64,000 bases of DNA from Pterobdella sp. o SKG-2022 (Eukaryota; Annelida; Clitellata; Hirudinida; Piscicolidae). The translations under genes were made by a program, and so were the position numbers. The DNA is taken from contig OZ038322.1 in assembly GCA_964035795.1 (NCBI GenBank), positions 10,057,868 through 10,121,867 of the forward strand. Reading direction: 5' to 3'. Under the pieces are notes generated by a model. The model had not been told where the DNA came from. It saw only the letters and a program-made list of their open reading frames with translations, and searched no databases. Positions 13,454 to 26,400 of this stretch are shown here, in pieces (position 1 is the stretch's first letter; every line of letters starts with the position of its first letter).

Positions 13454-16400
13454 ATGCAAAATAAATATGAGGTAGGAGATCTTATATTTGGAAAAGTAAA
13501 AGGCTACCCTCCATGGCCTGCTAGGGTATGTTCTTTAATACTAAGATTTGATTGTTTTAACCTTACTATTATTTTAGATTGACAAAGTTCCAGACTCAGT
13601 GTCTGTTCCCAAAGGCAAATATCCTATATTCTTTTTTGGCACTCATGAAACGTTAGCATACCAAATTTTCATTATTTCCCATTTTCTAAATATATTATTC
13701 TTATTATTTCAAAAGTATTGGTGATAAACTCAAATTTTTCAGTTGTTATCTTGCATCAAAAGACATATTCCCATATGAGAATTATAAAGAGAAATATGGC
13801 AAAGCTCAGAAGAGAAAAGGTTTCAATGAGGGGATGCATGAAATTGAACATGATCCTCTCACCAAATTCCTTGCTATTGTTTGTGTTTTTTGCTGATTTT
13901 TTAACATAAATGATTACATAGATCTTTTGATATTTTTTAAATTGGTTCAAGGATGCTGAAGATGTAGATAAAAGCCAAGAAAAAGTTTCAAATGATGAAC
14001 AAGTTGAGAGTTCAGAAAAGGAAAAAAATAAGAAAAAAAAAGAGAAAGTGGTTAAAAAGAAAAAAATCAAAACAAAAGAAATAATTGAAGATGGCAAAGA
14101 TGAGATTATAGAAAACGAATCAGAAAAATATGAAGAAAATAAAAAAAATAAATCTAAAAGTGGGGATGATGATGTTAGTGATATTGTTAGCAAGCATTCC
14201 GACGTTGATGATGAAAAACAATGGTCAATAAGTGACAATGAAGAAGACCTAAATGCCTTTTTGAAGGCTGAAAAAAAGAAGAATAAGATGAAAAGGTCCA
14301 AGACGAAATTAATAAAATCTCATTCAGAAGATGATGAACCTATTGTAAGTTGTGCTTTTCAATAAAAAAATTTGGTATCCTTTATTTGATGTAGCTTATA
14401 AAAGTATTTTTGAGTGTGATTATGCTTCTAAAGTTTCACAATTGAATAATCTAGATGGTTATTCAACATTTTTCAGGGAGTGAAAAGGGAAGGGTTTGAT
14501 AATCATCGAAGAAGTTCAAAAAAGTCTTCAAAAAAGAACAATGAAAAAATAAAACAGGCAACTCCTGAAACAACAAAGGTTGTCAATTTTTATTTTTAGT
14601 GAAGTAATTTTACTCACCACACAATATATTGTAATGATATAAAAGTGGAATATTTATTTTTATTGACATATTCTAAACTTGCCAGAAATCAAAAAACTCA
14701 AAAGAATCAGAGAAGAAAATTAAAAAAAAAAACAGTAAGAGAGAAAAAACTGTAGATAAATTAGATGATGAAAACAAAAAATTGGATGATACAAAAGATG
14801 AATTTTTGGATGGTGAAGAATCAAGAAAGAATAAAAATATAGAAGAGAATAATGAGAAAAATATGTCAGTTGATGAAGAATCACGAGGGAGTTTTATTGG
14901 TGAGAAAGATGCTAAAAACATTGGTGATGATGCAATTATCAAGAAGAAGGTGGAAGAAGAAGTTGTAAAAGATGATAAAACTAAAAGAGATGAATATAAT
15001 GATGATGGTAATAATGAGAAAGTTGATAACAAGGAGAATGATGGTAGTGAGAATGTGAAGGATAGGGAAATTAATAGTACAAAGTTTGAAGCAATGGAAA
15101 CTGAGCATGGGGACAACAATGAAGAGGATACAAAAAAAATTAGAAAAATAGAAGATGATGATGAGGAGGAGGAGGAAAAGAACGATGAGAAGTATAAGAG
15201 TGATGATAGTGATGATGAAGATTACAGAGGTGAAAAATCACTTGATGCTTTCAAATTAAATAGTTTTTTTCCTATATCATGTTCTTTAAAAAGTTATTTG
15301 TAAGATTGATTTATTTTATTGAGTTTTTTTTATTTTATCATTCTTTTTATTGTTATATACTTTTTTATCAAAGGTAATGGAGAAGGGAATCATGACAAAA
15401 TAAAAAGCAAAAAGAAAAGAAAAAGATTAAGTTCATCTGATGATGATGAAGACGCTAGAAGGTCTATCTTTAATATTTTCACTAATAGTGATATTTATCT
15501 ATTGTATGAAAACAAATGAGTTTCAATTAACCAAATAATTTGTGAACTCAGTTTATATCAAACATTAAATACAACACTTGTGAGTTGGATTTATGTTATT
15601 AGCAAGAAAAGTATACAAACTTGAAGTTTTTGTATTTAACTTGCTACTGTAAGTTCGACTTACGAGAATTGTTGCATTCAGTTAGTAAAATTGTTTGGCT
15701 CGAATTGATTTCATACTAGATTTATTTAGTTAAGCTTAATTTAAAAGCCTTTTAAAAAAATTGAAATACCAACTAAAATTTACAGTATCAGTTATTTATT
15801 TAATCGTTATTATCAATATCTTATAGGTTTTAGTTCACTGTTTCTATCAAAAATTGCTTATATATTTGTTACTGTATTAATAGTACATTGCCCTACTCCA
15901 TTCTTATGCAATCAAACCTTGATAATGATGTATATGTTTCTCAATCATCATAACCTGTTAACAGTTCAAAAAACATGAAGAAGAAACTGAGAAGTTCTAC
16001 TGATTATGTTTCAAAGGTTTGAATTTTTACTTGGTGAATGTGTTAGGCTTTGATTGTTTCATCTGTTTTATAGTTGATCATTATTACTTTGTTGTACATG
16101 TTTATTACATTATTGAATCTTCATTGCATTTAAGTGTTGAGTTTTGTTGATGATTGAGATTCTTATGATACTCGTCTGTTTGTTATATACTTGAGTGATT
16201 GAAACAACTTTTCGAAACACTTCTATCTGTATTTTTTCAACAATACTACAGCCAGAAAGGAAAAAAGCAAGAAGAGAAGAAAAGATGGAGAAAGAGAATG
16301 ATACAAAGAGAGGAGCTGTCAAAAGGAGAGAGAGTAGGGAGAAGAAAAATGCGGGTTTCTATAATGGTGACTCTAACAAAAGCAAAGAACATGATCATAG

Positions 16401-19359
16401 GTGAATTATGTTATATGTTTCATTTTAATTCTTCAAGCCAAACATAAATATTTAAATGAAAACACTTTTAAGAGTTAATTTTATTCCACGAAGCTTTTCG
16501 TAAGATGAACTTGCCTTATATATTTCATAGTTAAGTATGATATTTTATCAGATTTTTCATAGTTGGTTATTCAATATAAGTTACTCAGTCTTAAGTTCAT
16601 CTCGAATTGGGGTCTGCATGATGTGTAGGTTTGTAGGGTGATAATGTATGCATTCCAGAATAATATTTAAAATAAAACATGGATAAATGTTTTATTTCAA
16701 ATTTATTTGCGAATAAAATTACAAATAATAATGGCAATGTTGCTTTTGAGTTTTATAAGGTATGCCGGACTTGAAACTTTGTGCCTTTGAATAAATACTT
16801 TTTGTTTCTTCTTCTTATTGGTTGCTTATGAACTTTTGTAAGATTTATTTTCTTGGAAACTTTATATTATTGAACATAACGAAAATCACGATTTTGATTG
16901 CTTCTCAAATTCACATAAGCTGCTTAAATATCGTTTTTAAATTGCCTTTTTGGTGATTCAATTAATTATTTTTCTGATCTTGTCATTTACATTGATCGTT
17001 TTTTCCTTCCACATTCACCATTTTCAAAACACCACAGTGCTAAGAAACGCAAGAAATCATCAGAAAAGAAATCTGAAGGTGACTTGAATTGGGATTTCAT
17101 CTTTAATAGTCACTATCAAAATTATTCATACAGAATATCATTAGTATTTAGTGTTCATAATCCCATTGTTTTGGAGTTATGTATGTATATTTGAAAATTG
17201 GTGATTATCATATGATTAAATTATCAATATCTGTAGTTGTACCAAGTGTTCATGTTTTAATCATTATGAAATGAATATAGGTATTTTTGCACACACATAA
17301 AATATTTTATCATTATATACAAATCCTTTTCGATTCTATACAAATTCACAGATAGAATATCAATTGATTATAATATATAAACCACTGTATAAAGATACAG
17401 AGAGCAGTTTAGAGCGTGTAGACTCAGGAATCAAAAAAGCTCTCAACATGGAAAAACCTGTGAGTTGTTGTTATCATAGTCGTCAGTATCTGTAGTACCT
17501 TTGGTAAAATTAGAAAAATCATCATCCTTTTTATCTGTTTACATGCTGGCGTGAGTTGGATATATCGGTAGGATTTAACATATTTCAATTTATTTTTATT
17601 CAGATGTAAGGTTTTAAATTACAAAAAATCAATAGTTTTTTGAAAATTATTCATATTGTGGTTTATGGTAGTTAAGAGTTTTTTTCTTTAAAAAATACAC
17701 TAAAAAGTTCATTTACGTCTAAAGCTTTTTATACCTAATCGATGGTACAACATTTATTTTATGTTTTTGCCAAAAATAACTTGCGTAATCTTCAATTAAC
17801 ATTCATTATCAAATTTACTTCACCCCCACTCACAAAATCTTATTTTTAACGTTACATTATATGATCGTTCATTATCAACGTTATAACATCACAAACTCCT
17901 ATGATATTAAACACAACAGGACTTGCAGAAATGTTTTTCATTGATGGAACAGCTACAAGCCTTACCCCTCAACAATCAGCTACTCATTAAACAGCCCGCC
18001 ATCATGACCACCATCAAAAAGGTTCGTTACTCTGTTGATCATTGAGGTAATGTGTTTTATTTTTATGTAAAATATCCTACCTTTAATAGTAAACGGTTTA
18101 TAAAAAGGATTTCATCAATTGGTTGCTTATATTTTGGTTGTAATTACTATCGTTTGGTTATCAAAGTGTTTTGTAAGATAAGCGGGTAAATTGACTTTGA
18201 CTTTTATAATGATGGTTGTGTATCATAACTATTTTTCTTGTGATAAGTATTAATAGACGCTACTTGATGTGTAATGATATTTATAGTGCCGCAAGTACAA
18301 AGGCAGTGAGGAGGTGAGAGGCAAGGCGGAGGTCATATACAACCATTTCAAAACACTTTTCAGTTTCTCACAGAATGCACAGGTTGTTATTAATTTATTC
18401 ATAAAATCAATATTATTGTTGATTTACTAAAAAATCCTTGTTTAATATATTATAATTAGGTGTTTTTCAATATTATTTTAGCAAAGTAAGTATTTTGTGT
18501 CTATTGTTATCAACAGGACAGCATAAAACAGCAAGAATCGACTGCAACACAACCTCTTGTCTCTTCCACCACAACAGAAACACCCCAATCAGCCATTCCT
18601 ATCGCTCTTTTTGATACATCTCAAAAAGATGACGACTTTGCCACCAGTATTGGTTAGTAAATATATTTCAGTTGAATACTTTTTGTGCTTTTTTTTTTAA
18701 TTTTTGAAGTTGATTATTCACTATTGTTTCCTTGATTTCCTCTTTACTGCTATATAAATTGGTAATATTTGGATAATCATTTCAGAAAATTCCACTGAGT
18801 TAGCCAAGGCAACACCACAAGTTACCTCGCCAACACAGTCAGTCTCTTCACAGCCATTGCCAGAAGTTTCACAGCCACAACCAATAGTTTCACCAACCAA
18901 TATAATTTCTTCCCAAAAACCACCAGAAAGTGACACTATTGAGCAAAAAATAGAATCAAATTTTGATAAAGAGATATCTGCTCACATAAACAATACGAAA
19001 ACTAATCTTCCCGAAGAAAATGAAAAAATGAGCAATGTTGCACCTCAAGATTCAACATCAAATCCAGTTACTTATGAAGTTGGTCGTTTTATAATATTTT
19101 CAACTCGTTTCATAAGCAAATTTTATATGAAAGGTTATTGATAATGATTGAGAAATTAACCCAATTGTGAAATTGACAGAAAAAAGAGTTAGAACAATTG
19201 GAGGATCGAATAAACAGCATAATGGAGAAGGTAGGCAAGCAATCAAGCACCGTTCAACAAGCTTTGAATTCACGACATGCCAACCATAACACAAGTATAC
19301 AATCAAATGAAGATTCAGTGATGGATGATGAAGAGTTACATAGTCTTCTCGGCATTTGA
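13454..19359 (+). CDS. PSIP1: PWWP + integrase-binding-domain chromatin reader (LEDGF/HRP2 family)
   Basis: Nuclear protein that reads H3K36 methylation through its PWWP domain and tethers transcription partners through the IBD. Exons: 13454-13525, 13578-13651, 13743-13878, 13952-14344, 14477-14578, 14686-15229, 15374-15461, 15965-16016, 16252-16400, 17038-17078, 17395-17459, 17920-18021, 18287-18382, 18517-18652, 18786-19078 and 19180-19359; phases agree throughout, giving about 840 residues. The N-terminal PWWP has a PPWP core ([12 protein letters not shown]), FFFGTHET and [14 protein letters not shown] long K/E/D-rich low-complexity region follows (about residues 95-530). The IBD is clear: [71 protein letters not shown]. 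The C-terminus is S/T/Q/P-rich and ends [12 protein letters not shown] poly(A) signal AATAAA is at 19578. It could equally be called HDGFL2; invertebrates usually have one ortholog of both. Confidence 0.92.
16455..16515. mobile_element. Partial copy of MITE family 1
   Basis: About 60 bases in a PSIP1 intron match the left arm of the element at 11834-12010, including TTATTTTATTCCACG-type sequence and the core ACGAAGCTTTTCGT (16488-16501). No matching right arm follows, so it is a truncated or half element. Confidence 0.7.
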
Positions 19360-19772
19360 ACGTTCGTTTATTGTGTATTCTTATCATATTTATATTTAAG
19401 ACGCTCTAATAGCAATTCGTTTACTTTTAATACGTTTAATTACTTTTAATCAGTGGTATTTCCTCTTCCATAATGTCAATAACTAACGGTATTTTATTAA
19501 TTTTTCAATGATTTGAAGTGAAAAATCTTTTTATAAAAAATTTGTTTGTTGACTTATGAGTAAGATCATAAATGTTGAATAAAAGGAAACAAGGGTGAAA
19601 ATATTTACATATTTGAAAAAGTCGTTCATATCAATCGCTTTAGCTACATTTCTAATATAAATTACTAAAAACATTAAGAATCAGTTCAACTGAAAGCTTA
19701 AATTAGCAACGCACCACACACGCATGAGATGAGATTGTTATCAGATTAAGCCATCGATATAAAAAAAACCAC

Positions 19773-22700
19773 CTAATCTTCCATAGACCATTGGTCCTCC
19801 ATCTCTAACTCCTCAAAATCACTGCCACTGCTATTTTGCAAGCTGAAAGATATATTTAAATGAATAAGATAGACTGGCAACAGTTTTAAAACGTTCAGTA
19901 TTTCGATATTTGAAAGGAAAAGAATTAGTGGCTCCTTGGAATAGGGAAAGTGACTATAATAAAATAATGATGATGATGAGACAACTAATTAGAAAATTGA
20001 CGTATGGAAACTTCTTGAATGGTATTAACCATTATAATGTAATTATGAAAACACAAGTTGCATTATAACTTATAGAACCGTTGAACGTGTGATGGAAGCT
20101 CTCATCAAAAGAAATATAAACATAGATGAGATGCCGTGCGGTTTTATGCCTGGGCGTTGCACCATTGACGCTATATTTATCTTACGCCAGTTGCAAGAGT
20201 ACATGGCTGCCAACAAACCACTTTTTTTGGCCTTTGTTGACCTGGAAAAGGCATTTGATCGCGTTCCTCGGAAGATAATATGGTGGGCTATGCGGAAAGT
20301 TGGTGTTGGGGTTGGTGCGTATGGTTCAGGTTATGTATGTGGGTGTGAAGAGCATGGTAAAGGTTGGTGATGGGTGCAGCAAGGAATTTAGTGTAGATGT
20401 AGGCGTACGTCAAGGTTCAGTTCTGAGTCTCCTTCTTTTCATTATAGTAATTGAAGCTGTTTCTATGGGGTTTCGGATTGGTTCTCCATGGAAACTGCTG
20501 TACGCTGATGATTTGGTAATTATTTCTGAAACATTAGAAGGTTTGGTTTCTAGGTTGGAAAAATGGCTTAGAGGTTAAAGGGCTTAGGGTAAATATGGTG
20601 AAAACGAAGGTTATGGTATGTGGTAATCACCTGAACATGTTCAAAAAATCTGGTTGCTTTCCATGTGGTGTTTGTTTTAATGGTGTAGGCTGTAATTCAA
20701 TTTTTTGTGAAGGTTGTAAAAGTTGGGTGAATAAGAAGTGTTGTGGTATAAGCAGTGGTTTGAAGAGAGATCCATCATTCAAATGTGCTCGTTGTCTGGG
20801 TACTGCACGACCAGTGGATGGTAGGAAAATAACTGAAGTTCAAATGGGTAATGACAAGTTGGAAGTTGTTACTGACTTCTGTTATCTTGGTGACATGATT
20901 TCTGCTGGGGGAGGCTGCGAACTTTCTTCAATCACCAGATGAAAGTCTGCTTGGAGTAAGTATGGTCAGCTTCTTCCACTTCTCACCAATCCCCATCTAC
21001 TTTTCACAACCAGATGGTCAAATCTACACGTATATTAGAGCACAATGACTTGGCTATGGACTTGCAACGCCAAGGCTGAAGACAGGATAAGTGCAGAAAA
21101 TTTGCATGCAAAACTTGGCATTCAGAACATAGAATCGGCGTTGCGTTGTCATAGGTTGAGGTGGTTTGGTCATGTGGTGCACAGCTCAGGTTGGCCTTCA
21201 AAAGTCAAAGAATTCAAGGTTGTTGGTGTTAAAAGACCCGGTAGGCCAAAAATGACATGGGAAGAGTTGCTGAAAAAGGATTGGGCAAAGCTCAGTTTGA
21301 TGGAAATCGACCCACACAACCGCCTTACGTGGAAAAGACTTTTTCAAAAAAGCCTTACCCTCTGCTGAGGAAAATGGGCTCTAAATAGAATGATGGTGAT
21401 GATGATGATGATGATGAGATCCATTACAATTAAGTAGAAATGCAAAGTGAGAGTAAGCAAGGATTTGAGATAATTTCATTGAGAAAAAACCTTTTAGCAG
21501 AGCATGTAAAGAAAAAGACTCGACGAAGTTTCTTGTTGTAGAAGAAGTAGTTGAAGAACCATAAGCAGTCCTCATAAGGCTCAAACACCTGGTTCTCATT
21601 GTAGCTGAGGTTCAAATGAATAGTGAATATTACTTGAAAACACTCAAAAATTATTAGAAAAATTTTTTTACAAGTGATTTTTACGAAGCTTTTGAAAAAT
21701 TACCTTATAAAATACTGAATGGTAGTCTAAGTTATATATAAAAAATTATATGATTTATAAGCACAATGAATCAAATTTGACCTTTTTTTCTTCAGCAATA
21801 ATGAAATAAGTAATGAAACCTGTATGCTTTGCAGTCTTGTAGGCATATTTCATCATCAATAGCCCCCCATAGTTGCTTTGTTATTACATCACTTTCACTG
21901 CCCAAAACAGACATCAGTTGGCAGTTTATTGTGTTTATCAAAGCCTGAAAGTTCAGTTTATTTAATTATTTTTTCATTAGTACTCAAATAGAAGGTTGAT
22001 TTGTTGTTAAGTGATGAACATTGCAAAAGAATGTTGTATGTTCTTATAATCAAATTGACAGGACATTATACAATTAATTCAAGGTTGAAAATTAGCACCT
22101 GTTGCACAGTTTTCTATGTATTTAAAATTTAGCTAACTTTATATATAACATGAAATACATTTGAGAATTCACTCATTACCAATATATCAATGTTAGACTA
22201 AAAAATGAATGAAAATATAATTTCTGTGAGTTAAAAAGTGATAACCGATAAACAAGTGTTATAATTCATAATATAAAAAAATAAAATAAAAATTGATTTA
22301 TAAAATGAATTAATTACAATACCCAAAATTCATATTCATGTCTAAGGAGTAGTATTTCATAAAATTAAGCATAGGACACTCATAATTAACATAAAAAATA
22401 AACTATTTAATTATCTCATACTATTATGTAGATTTTTGATTTTTATGATATATATATATATGAAAAAATATATAGTAAGATTGGAATGTAAATTATTGAA
22501 GTATAAAATACTTACAGGGATGTCAGAGATCAAAGTGAAGTCTTCACTTCTTGATTGTGAGAAGTCATATGAAGGCTGAAAGGATTCATTGAGTGTGGAA
22601 ATGAGATAGAATAGAGTTTTTACTGATATGGCATCACACAATATGTCTCCATCAACGTTTTTTATACACCTGTCATAATAATCTCTATGAAGTAAATTTT

Positions 22701-23065
22701 GTTGAAATTTCATTAAGATAAAGTATTTAAAAATTTCTAAATAATGATTATTCTTCAGATCAAAAAATAGCATACCTTGATGGGCTGGTGCCATAGATAG
22801 TGTTTGGAGGAGAAAGTGCCTGTAAATCATTCGGAGACATACCCGATTTGATACTCATATCCTTGAATAACTTTTTATCTTTTGTTATCATTTTGCAACT
22901 GTAACTTTCGAGTCTTCGAAATTTTTAATAAGCGATATTATTTATGGTCATTTGTGAACATGAAATCAAAGTTTGAGCCTACTTAGCATCGAAATAACAA
23001 TCACTTGTTCTTCTCGTTAAGGTATGGGACAATCCCTCCAATTTTGAATTTTCAAGTAACTTCAT
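19773..23065 (-). CDS. MAF1: MAF1, repressor of RNA polymerase III
   Basis: MAF1 binds RNA polymerase III and represses tRNA and 5S transcription when TOR signalling is low. It shuttles between cytoplasm and nucleus under phosphorylation control. Exons: 23065-22983, 22913-22776, 22669-22516, 21944-21820, 21604-21491 and 19842-19773; all phases agree, giving 227 residues. Signatures: [10 protein letters not shown] start, [73 protein letters not shown], and an acidic tail ending DQWSMED. These match the A, B and C boxes of the family. The central linker between box A and box B is short, as in invertebrates. The last intron (21490-19843) carries a decayed LINE on the opposite strand. Convergent with PSIP1 (413 bases between stop codons) and divergent from KRTCAP2. 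Confidence 0.95.
20068..21418 (+). mobile_element. Decayed non-LTR retrotransposon (LINE copy A) in MAF1 intron
   Basis: A reverse-transcriptase reading frame broken by stops and frameshifts. Visible pieces: [50 protein letters not shown], the catalytic box YADDLVIIS, then a Cys-rich finger (CGVC...FCEGCKSW...CCG...CARC) about 60-110 residues after YADD, then [12 protein letters not shown] and a C-terminal LRWFGHV ... [17 protein letters not shown] block. It ends in a (GAT)n tail at 21391-21418. The 5' part with the endonuclease is absent, so it is 5'-truncated. A second (GATGAT) tail at 19963-19978 may mark an older fragment. Same family as LINE copy B. Clade not resolved. Confidence 0.85.
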
Positions 23066-23492
23066 TTTTTTTTTGAAACAAACATAAAATTTCCGGCAAT
23101 TCAATATGTAGAAACAAGGTGTAACAGCAAACAAAAATTTATTTATTTGTGAGTTTCGATATTCAAGAAAATTGTTGATAAATTGAATGCGAAACTAAAT
23201 CAAAAGAATAGGAACAATGAAGATTGATATCAAAGTACTACTAATGATTAGTTGCTATGAATAAAAAATTTTCAATTAAGTATTTCATTAATATATCGTA
23301 AAATTTATTTGTAAAAATAAATTTTTTTAATCCAAATATTTTTACAAACAAAAACTAGTTTTGTTTTTATAGTTTCACAAATATTGTTGAATAAATCTTT
23401 ATTTTCATTTAAAAAAACATACCTATATAAAAAATTGTTATATCTATTAAGTTCTCTTTTCTTTTCAGTCTACGTGTTAAACAACTCCAAAA
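23066..23492. promoter_or_regulatory. Head-to-head promoter region, MAF1 / KRTCAP2
   Basis: 427 bases lie between the two divergent start codons. It is AT-rich with no TATA box or factor site that I would call with confidence. Confidence 0.45.
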
Positions 23493-26400
23493 ATGGGTAA
23501 TTCGTGTTTAATTTTTTTCTTTTAAATGGATATATATTTTTCCACGTTATTTTTGGTAATATTTGGTTTTGCAATTTCAGCTGTACTTGCTACTAGCATT
23601 TCCTTACTCGCCTCCTCGGCACTTTCATTACTTACCTTTGCAGGAATGCAGGTTTTGATACGTTTATGATTTATTCATATTTCAATTTCATTGTTTTGAT
23701 TCAATGTATAAAGTTTTGTTTTCAACTTCCAAAGTTGTTCAAACAATGTTTGAGTTCTAATGAATGGATGACCATTTTTGGAGGCTTTTTGGGATCTCTT
23801 CTATTTATATTCCTCTTAACTGTGAGTTTTTCTTTAAATTAAATTTTTATAATTTAAGTTATTCTAATTTCAATTTTTCAGGCTGTCAGTAATTTTGAAA
23901 ATTTTGTCTTTGGCAAAGGATTTCAAGCCCAGTTGGTTCCTGAAAGTGAGCTATCCCATTTTTTGAATATCCAGTTTTAGTTTTCACAGCCCAAAAATAA
24001 AAATAAATTTCAATATAAAACCAAATTTTTTTCCTATTTAGATTATGCTCACTGTTATTTTTATATTTTCATTGTTAATTTTTCAGAATAAAACTAATGT
24101 AATGAATTATAATTTTTATAAAATATACTTATAACCAACATTTTTCCAAGTCCAATAACGAAAATCATTTTATTGCTTTAATAATATATAACATCAGTCA
24201 GACATAGGTTCGGCTGCTAATCTAGTTTTCCATAATATTATACAAACTTTCTTATAATGCCATTAGCACTAAATGATCTCACAATTGGATAGCGGCCTAA
24301 AATAGAAGTCAACAGTGAGAAGAGTTTTGGGCAGAATGAAGTGTGGTAAAGTATCTGGTAGTTTTGGGGCTGTTGTAGAAATGTTGCATGCTTCTGGTGA
24401 AGTAGGCATTAGTTGTATGACAGATTTTTTCAATGGTATCTTAGACAAATATAAAATACCTGAAAAATGGAATACGAGCGTGATTCCAAACTGCTTCAAA
24501 AACAAGGATGAGGCGACTGACAGAGGGAATTATAGAGGTTTGAAACTTTTGGAGCACTTGATGAAGGTCTTCGGAAAAGTTATTGAGGAAGAAATTAGAT
24601 GACAGAGAAGTATCAACTTTATGCAATTTGGATTCAGTTCCAAAAAAGATATCTTGGCAATAAGAAAAAACTAATTTGCTTTTGTTGATCTAGAAAAAGC
24701 CTTTGATAGAGTTCCAAGAGAAGTTGTTAGATGGTCCTTGAGGAAGCTTGAGGTAATGGAGTGGTTAGTAAGGATTGTTATGACTATGTACTCAGGTTAC
24801 AGGAGTAGTCAGAATAAATAATGTGCTGGGTAACAAGTTCAGTGTGGAGGTTGGTGTTCACCAAGGTTCTGTACTAATTTTTTTTACTTTTCATCATTGT
24901 TCTAGAAGCGCTATCCAGTGAATGCAGAAATATATTCATGTGGGAATTTTTGTATGCTGATGACTTGGTGATTATTTCTAAAAGCCTAAAAGAGTTAGAG
25001 GATAGTTATTGTTTTTGGAAAAACAGTATTGAAAGCAAGAGTGAACATGAAAAAACGAAGGTTATGGTCAGTCCTCTGAATCATGGGTTTCCAGTCTGGA
25101 AAACACTCTTGTGGAGTGTGTTTTAAAGGTGTTGGCGTCAGCTCTATACTTTGCACTTTTTTTTTTCTTCTTTACCCCAAGCACCCTAGTCTTGTTGGGT
25201 GCTCCTCATGTCCCCATCAAGACTGTCCAGTGGTAAAGAAGCTCAGCCGCTCTCGCGGGGTCGGTGCACAGACTCTCGGGGCCCAGTATGGTACTTATTT
25301 TGGGGCAGGTGAAGAGGTGAGGGGTGTCGTGGCTGTGTGTTTGGCAGAGTGGGCATGAAGGTGAGAGATGAGATAAGGGTGAGATTTTGTTGAGGTATGA
25401 GAGGATGAAAGGTGATTTATTTGATCTGAGTTGGGCGAGTGTGGTGGTCTAGGGTAGTTTGTGATTCATGAATGGGTGGGGGTTGCTTGCTGAGAATTTT
25501 GTTGTGAGTGGATGATTTTTAGCCGTGTACTATTTTTGTGTGTATGGTTTTCATGTTGTTTTTTATTTGTGTGTGAGAGGTGGTCTGGGTGGAGGAGGGT
25601 ATGTTTAAGGTGTAGTTGATGTTGTTGTTGAATGTGGATTGTTTTTTGTATCTGGGGTGGGCTTCTTGTGCGGTGAGTGGGTGTAAGGGATGAGTAGGGT
25701 GGGAGGTTTTTTGTGTGAGTTGTGATGCGTGAAGTTTGAGATGGTTTTGGAGTGTGAGGATTTTGGTTTCTGAGTGGAGATGTTGGGTGTTGGTGTCTAG
25801 GGTGCAGCCAACAATTGTTCTCAAGGCTGCGTTTTGGATTTTTTGGAGTTTGTTAAGGGAGGTGGATGAGATGATGGGTGACCAGATGGTATTGGTGTAT
25901 TCGATGATGGGATGGAGTAATGTTTTGTATGTGGTGATGAGTGTTTCTTTGTTTTTTCCCCAGTGTGTTGATGTGAGGAGTTTTAGGGGATTGAGTGTTT
26001 TTTTTGCTTTAGTGATGGTGTTGTCTGTGTGGGTGGAGTATTTTAGTTAAGGGTCAAAAGTTAAGCCAAGGATGATAGGGTTGGAGGTGGTGGGGATGGG
26101 AATGTTGTTGATGTGGATGTTTAGGGGTTTGTTCTATTCTGATGGGTCTGGGGTCATGAGAGTTGAGGTGGTTTTGGTAGGGTTGATTTGTAGGTTTTTA
26201 TTGTGAGTTCATGTGTGTATTTCATTGAGGTATGGGAGGGTGTTCTGGGTGGCTGTGTTGATGTTGGGGTGGGATGATGTTATGGAGATGTCGTCTGCGT
26301 AGGTGATGAGGTTGAGTGAGCTGATTTTGGGGATTGGTATGTCTGAGAGGTATATGTTGAAGAGAGTGGGTGATAGGACGCCCCCTTGGGGGACACCTGC

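Noticed and set aside
13756..14301. Long minus-strand open frames opposite PSIP1 (also 14673-15119)
   Set aside because: They are antisense of the K/E/D-rich low-complexity exons; the Ser/Phe-rich translation has no family features.
23995..24153. Hydrophobic frame after KRTCAP2 exon 4 as an alternative C-terminus
   Set aside because: The true exons 5 and 6 at 29969 and 30547 match the family exactly and fit the phase.
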